From positions 124,001 to 188,000 of the forward strand of contig CANMJD010000004.1 of NCBI GenBank assembly GCA_947498155.1: a DNA stretch of 64,000 bases. The letters run 5' to 3'. The translations under genes were made by a program, and so were the position numbers. This document shows, one piece after another, positions 62,978 to 64,000 of this stretch. The stretch is from an uncultured Pseudoruegeria sp. (lineage in GTDB: Bacteria > Pseudomonadota > Alphaproteobacteria > Rhodobacterales > Rhodobacteraceae). Within the stretch, counting starts at the first letter, position 1, and the number at the start of each line of letters is the position of its first letter. The notes under the pieces were generated by a model, which worked only from the letters and a program-made list of their open reading frames with translations, searched no databases and was not told where the DNA came from.

Positions 62978-64000
62978 TTTGCATCCAATCGATAAGCGCG
63001 TTTGGCAAGGCCATAGGACAGATCAACAATGACCTCTGCGGCTTCGTCCTCTGGAAGGCGGGCCTCTGCGACTTGTTTGGCAAGGAATGCACAATCAACC
63101 CGACGGGCCAGATCGTGACGCGCCGGAATAGAAGGCAAGGCCCGGGTGTCATCGTTAAAACCGGCAGTGTTGTAGAAACCAGCGGATTCCGTGGTCATTT
63201 CGCGATAACGCATCATGCCATCGGGGCTATCAAAGAACCACCACGCCGGACCCAGCTTCAAGCAGGGGTAAGCCCCCGCCAACGGCGCCAACTCGCGCCC
63301 GTAGGCCGTTTCATCCAATGTAAACAGGATCACCGTCAATCGGCTGTCATGCCCGAAAGCATCCAGCAGCGGCCGCAGCGCCTGCACAAAACCCGTCGGG
63401 CCGGGAATATCAAAACCCTTATCTGCGCCGAACCGGTCAAAAATGCTCTGGCTGTGATTGCGCACTGAGCCAGGATGGATTTGCATCACCAACCCATCCT
63501 CAAGGCTCATCCGCGCCATTTCGGTCAACATCTGGCCACGGAATATTTCACGCTGCTCTGCGGTGGCGGATTGGGTGCGGATCACCTCATAAAGCGCAAC
63601 GCATTCTGCTTCACTTAGATCGCAGGTCAATGCGGTGGGATGCCCGTGGTCGGTTGCTGTCGCCCCATGGGCGATGAAATCCTGACGGCGCTGGCGGTGG
63701 GCGCGCAACAGACCCTGCCAGCTTGCGGTGTCTTCTCCGGTTATGTCGGCAAACTTTTGAAGAGCCTCGGCAAAACCGGCTGTATCGGGGTTGGTCACAA
63801 CGTCAGGACGATAGGTGGGCACAACACGCCCGCCCCAATCGCTGGCGGCGATGGCCTTGTGATGGGCCAGATCATCCAGACAGGAATCGGTCGTTGCCAA
63901 CAGCTCTATGTTGAAATTCTCAAACAGAGCCCGCGGCTTGAACGCCTCTGTCGTCAACGCCTCTGCGATCAGGTCATAGCTTTGATCCGCTATGTCACCG
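62974..64000 (-). CDS. uxaC: Glucuronate isomerase, 5' end beyond window
   Basis: About 341 C-terminal residues of UxaC, usually about 470 long. The frame is open to the right edge: residues before the apparent TTG at 63957 (DLIAEAL just before it) continue the family sequence, so the start is outside the window. Landmarks are FENFNIELLATTD, DWGGRVVPTYRPD, and HPGSVRNHSQSIFDRFG with PAWWFFDSPDGM. It isomerises D-glucuronate to D-fructuronate and D-galacturonate to D-tagaturonate, the first intracellular step for UxuB/UxuA. Confidence 0.94.
   Translation of the reverse strand, partial: GDIADQSYDLIAEALTTEAFKPRALFENFNIELLATTDSCLDDLAHHKAIAASDWGGRVVPTYRPDVVTNPDTAGFAEALQKFADITGEDTASWQGLLRAHRQRRQDFIAHGATATDHGHPTALTCDLSEAECVALYEVIRTQSATAEQREIFRGQMLTEMARMSLEDGLVMQIHPGSVRNHSQSIFDRFGADKGFDIPGPTGFVQALRPLLDAFGHDSRLTVILFTLDETAYGRELAPLAGAYPCLKLGPAWWFFDSPDGMMRYREMTTESAGFYNTAGFNDDTRALPSIPARHDLARRVDCAFLAKQVAEARLPEDEAAEVIVDLSYGLAKRAYRLDAK

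Overview
The window is a chromosomal segment of an alphaproteobacterium, most likely a marine Rhodobacteraceae (Roseobacter group). The case rests on gene content: a GcrA-type cell-cycle regulator, a DUF1013/TrcR-like regulator, L-malyl-CoA/beta-methylmalyl-CoA lyase (Mcl1), COQ9, DUF6525 and TIGR02302 proteins, and the argH - small lipoproteins - lysA order. Genes are dense, with many 1-4 nt start/stop overlaps. I see no rRNA, tRNA, insertion sequence, prophage or CRISPR. Both window edges cut genes: a hybrid histidine kinase on the left and uxaC on the right.

Region 1 (1-31 kb) is mostly core genome. It carries the hybrid kinase, an ABC-2 permease without an adjacent ATPase, gcrA, rimO, the TrcR-like regulator, an RNase T2, coq9 with a quinone oxidoreductase, rpsU, accA and mcl1. 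A three-gene D-amino-acid operon (DgcN-like, DgcA-like, D-amino-acid transaminase) is divergent from mcl1. Next come a membrane-anchored RTX-repeat protein with a repeat-less paralogue, pyk, rpmI-rplT, pheS-pheT, alanine dehydrogenase with a divergent Lrp-type regulator, and an ftsE-ftsX-plsC operon.

Region 2 (31-39.9 kb) holds an acidic zinc-ribbon membrane protein facing a large TIGR02302 protein. The latter lies at the end of a compact minus-strand run: argH, two tiny lipoproteins, DUF2834, lysA, TIGR02302. A TlpA-like thioredoxin and rpiB follow.

Region 3 (39.9-45.1 kb) is a probable periplasmic iron-acquisition locus: imelysin, di-heme oxidoreductase, second imelysin and DUF1513 protein. 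A TGA-N9-TCA palindrome lies upstream, matching the published Iron-Rhodo-box pattern.

Region 4 (45.1-64 kb) is accessory carbohydrate metabolism. A minus-strand operon encodes an aldehyde dehydrogenase, a YtfQRT-YjfF-like sugar ABC transporter and an acid-sugar-dehydratase-like enolase-superfamily enzyme. A GMC oxidoreductase and an FCD-type GntR regulator are divergent from it across a palindrome-rich control region. Facing these is a hexuronate operon (uxaC-uxuA-uxuB, two Gfo/Idh/MocA oxidoreductases, tctC-tctB-tctA). The natural reading is import and oxidation of algal or plant sugars and uronic acids to 2-keto-3-deoxy acids. The exact ABC substrate cannot be read from the sequence.

The observations I rate highest are the D-glutamate-type operon with paired palindromes, the imelysin/di-heme locus with its iron-box-like site, the control region at 52.37-52.6 kb, a recurrent GATATTT-plus-hairpin element after stop codons, and an aldehyde dehydrogenase lacking the usual cofactor-binding lysine.
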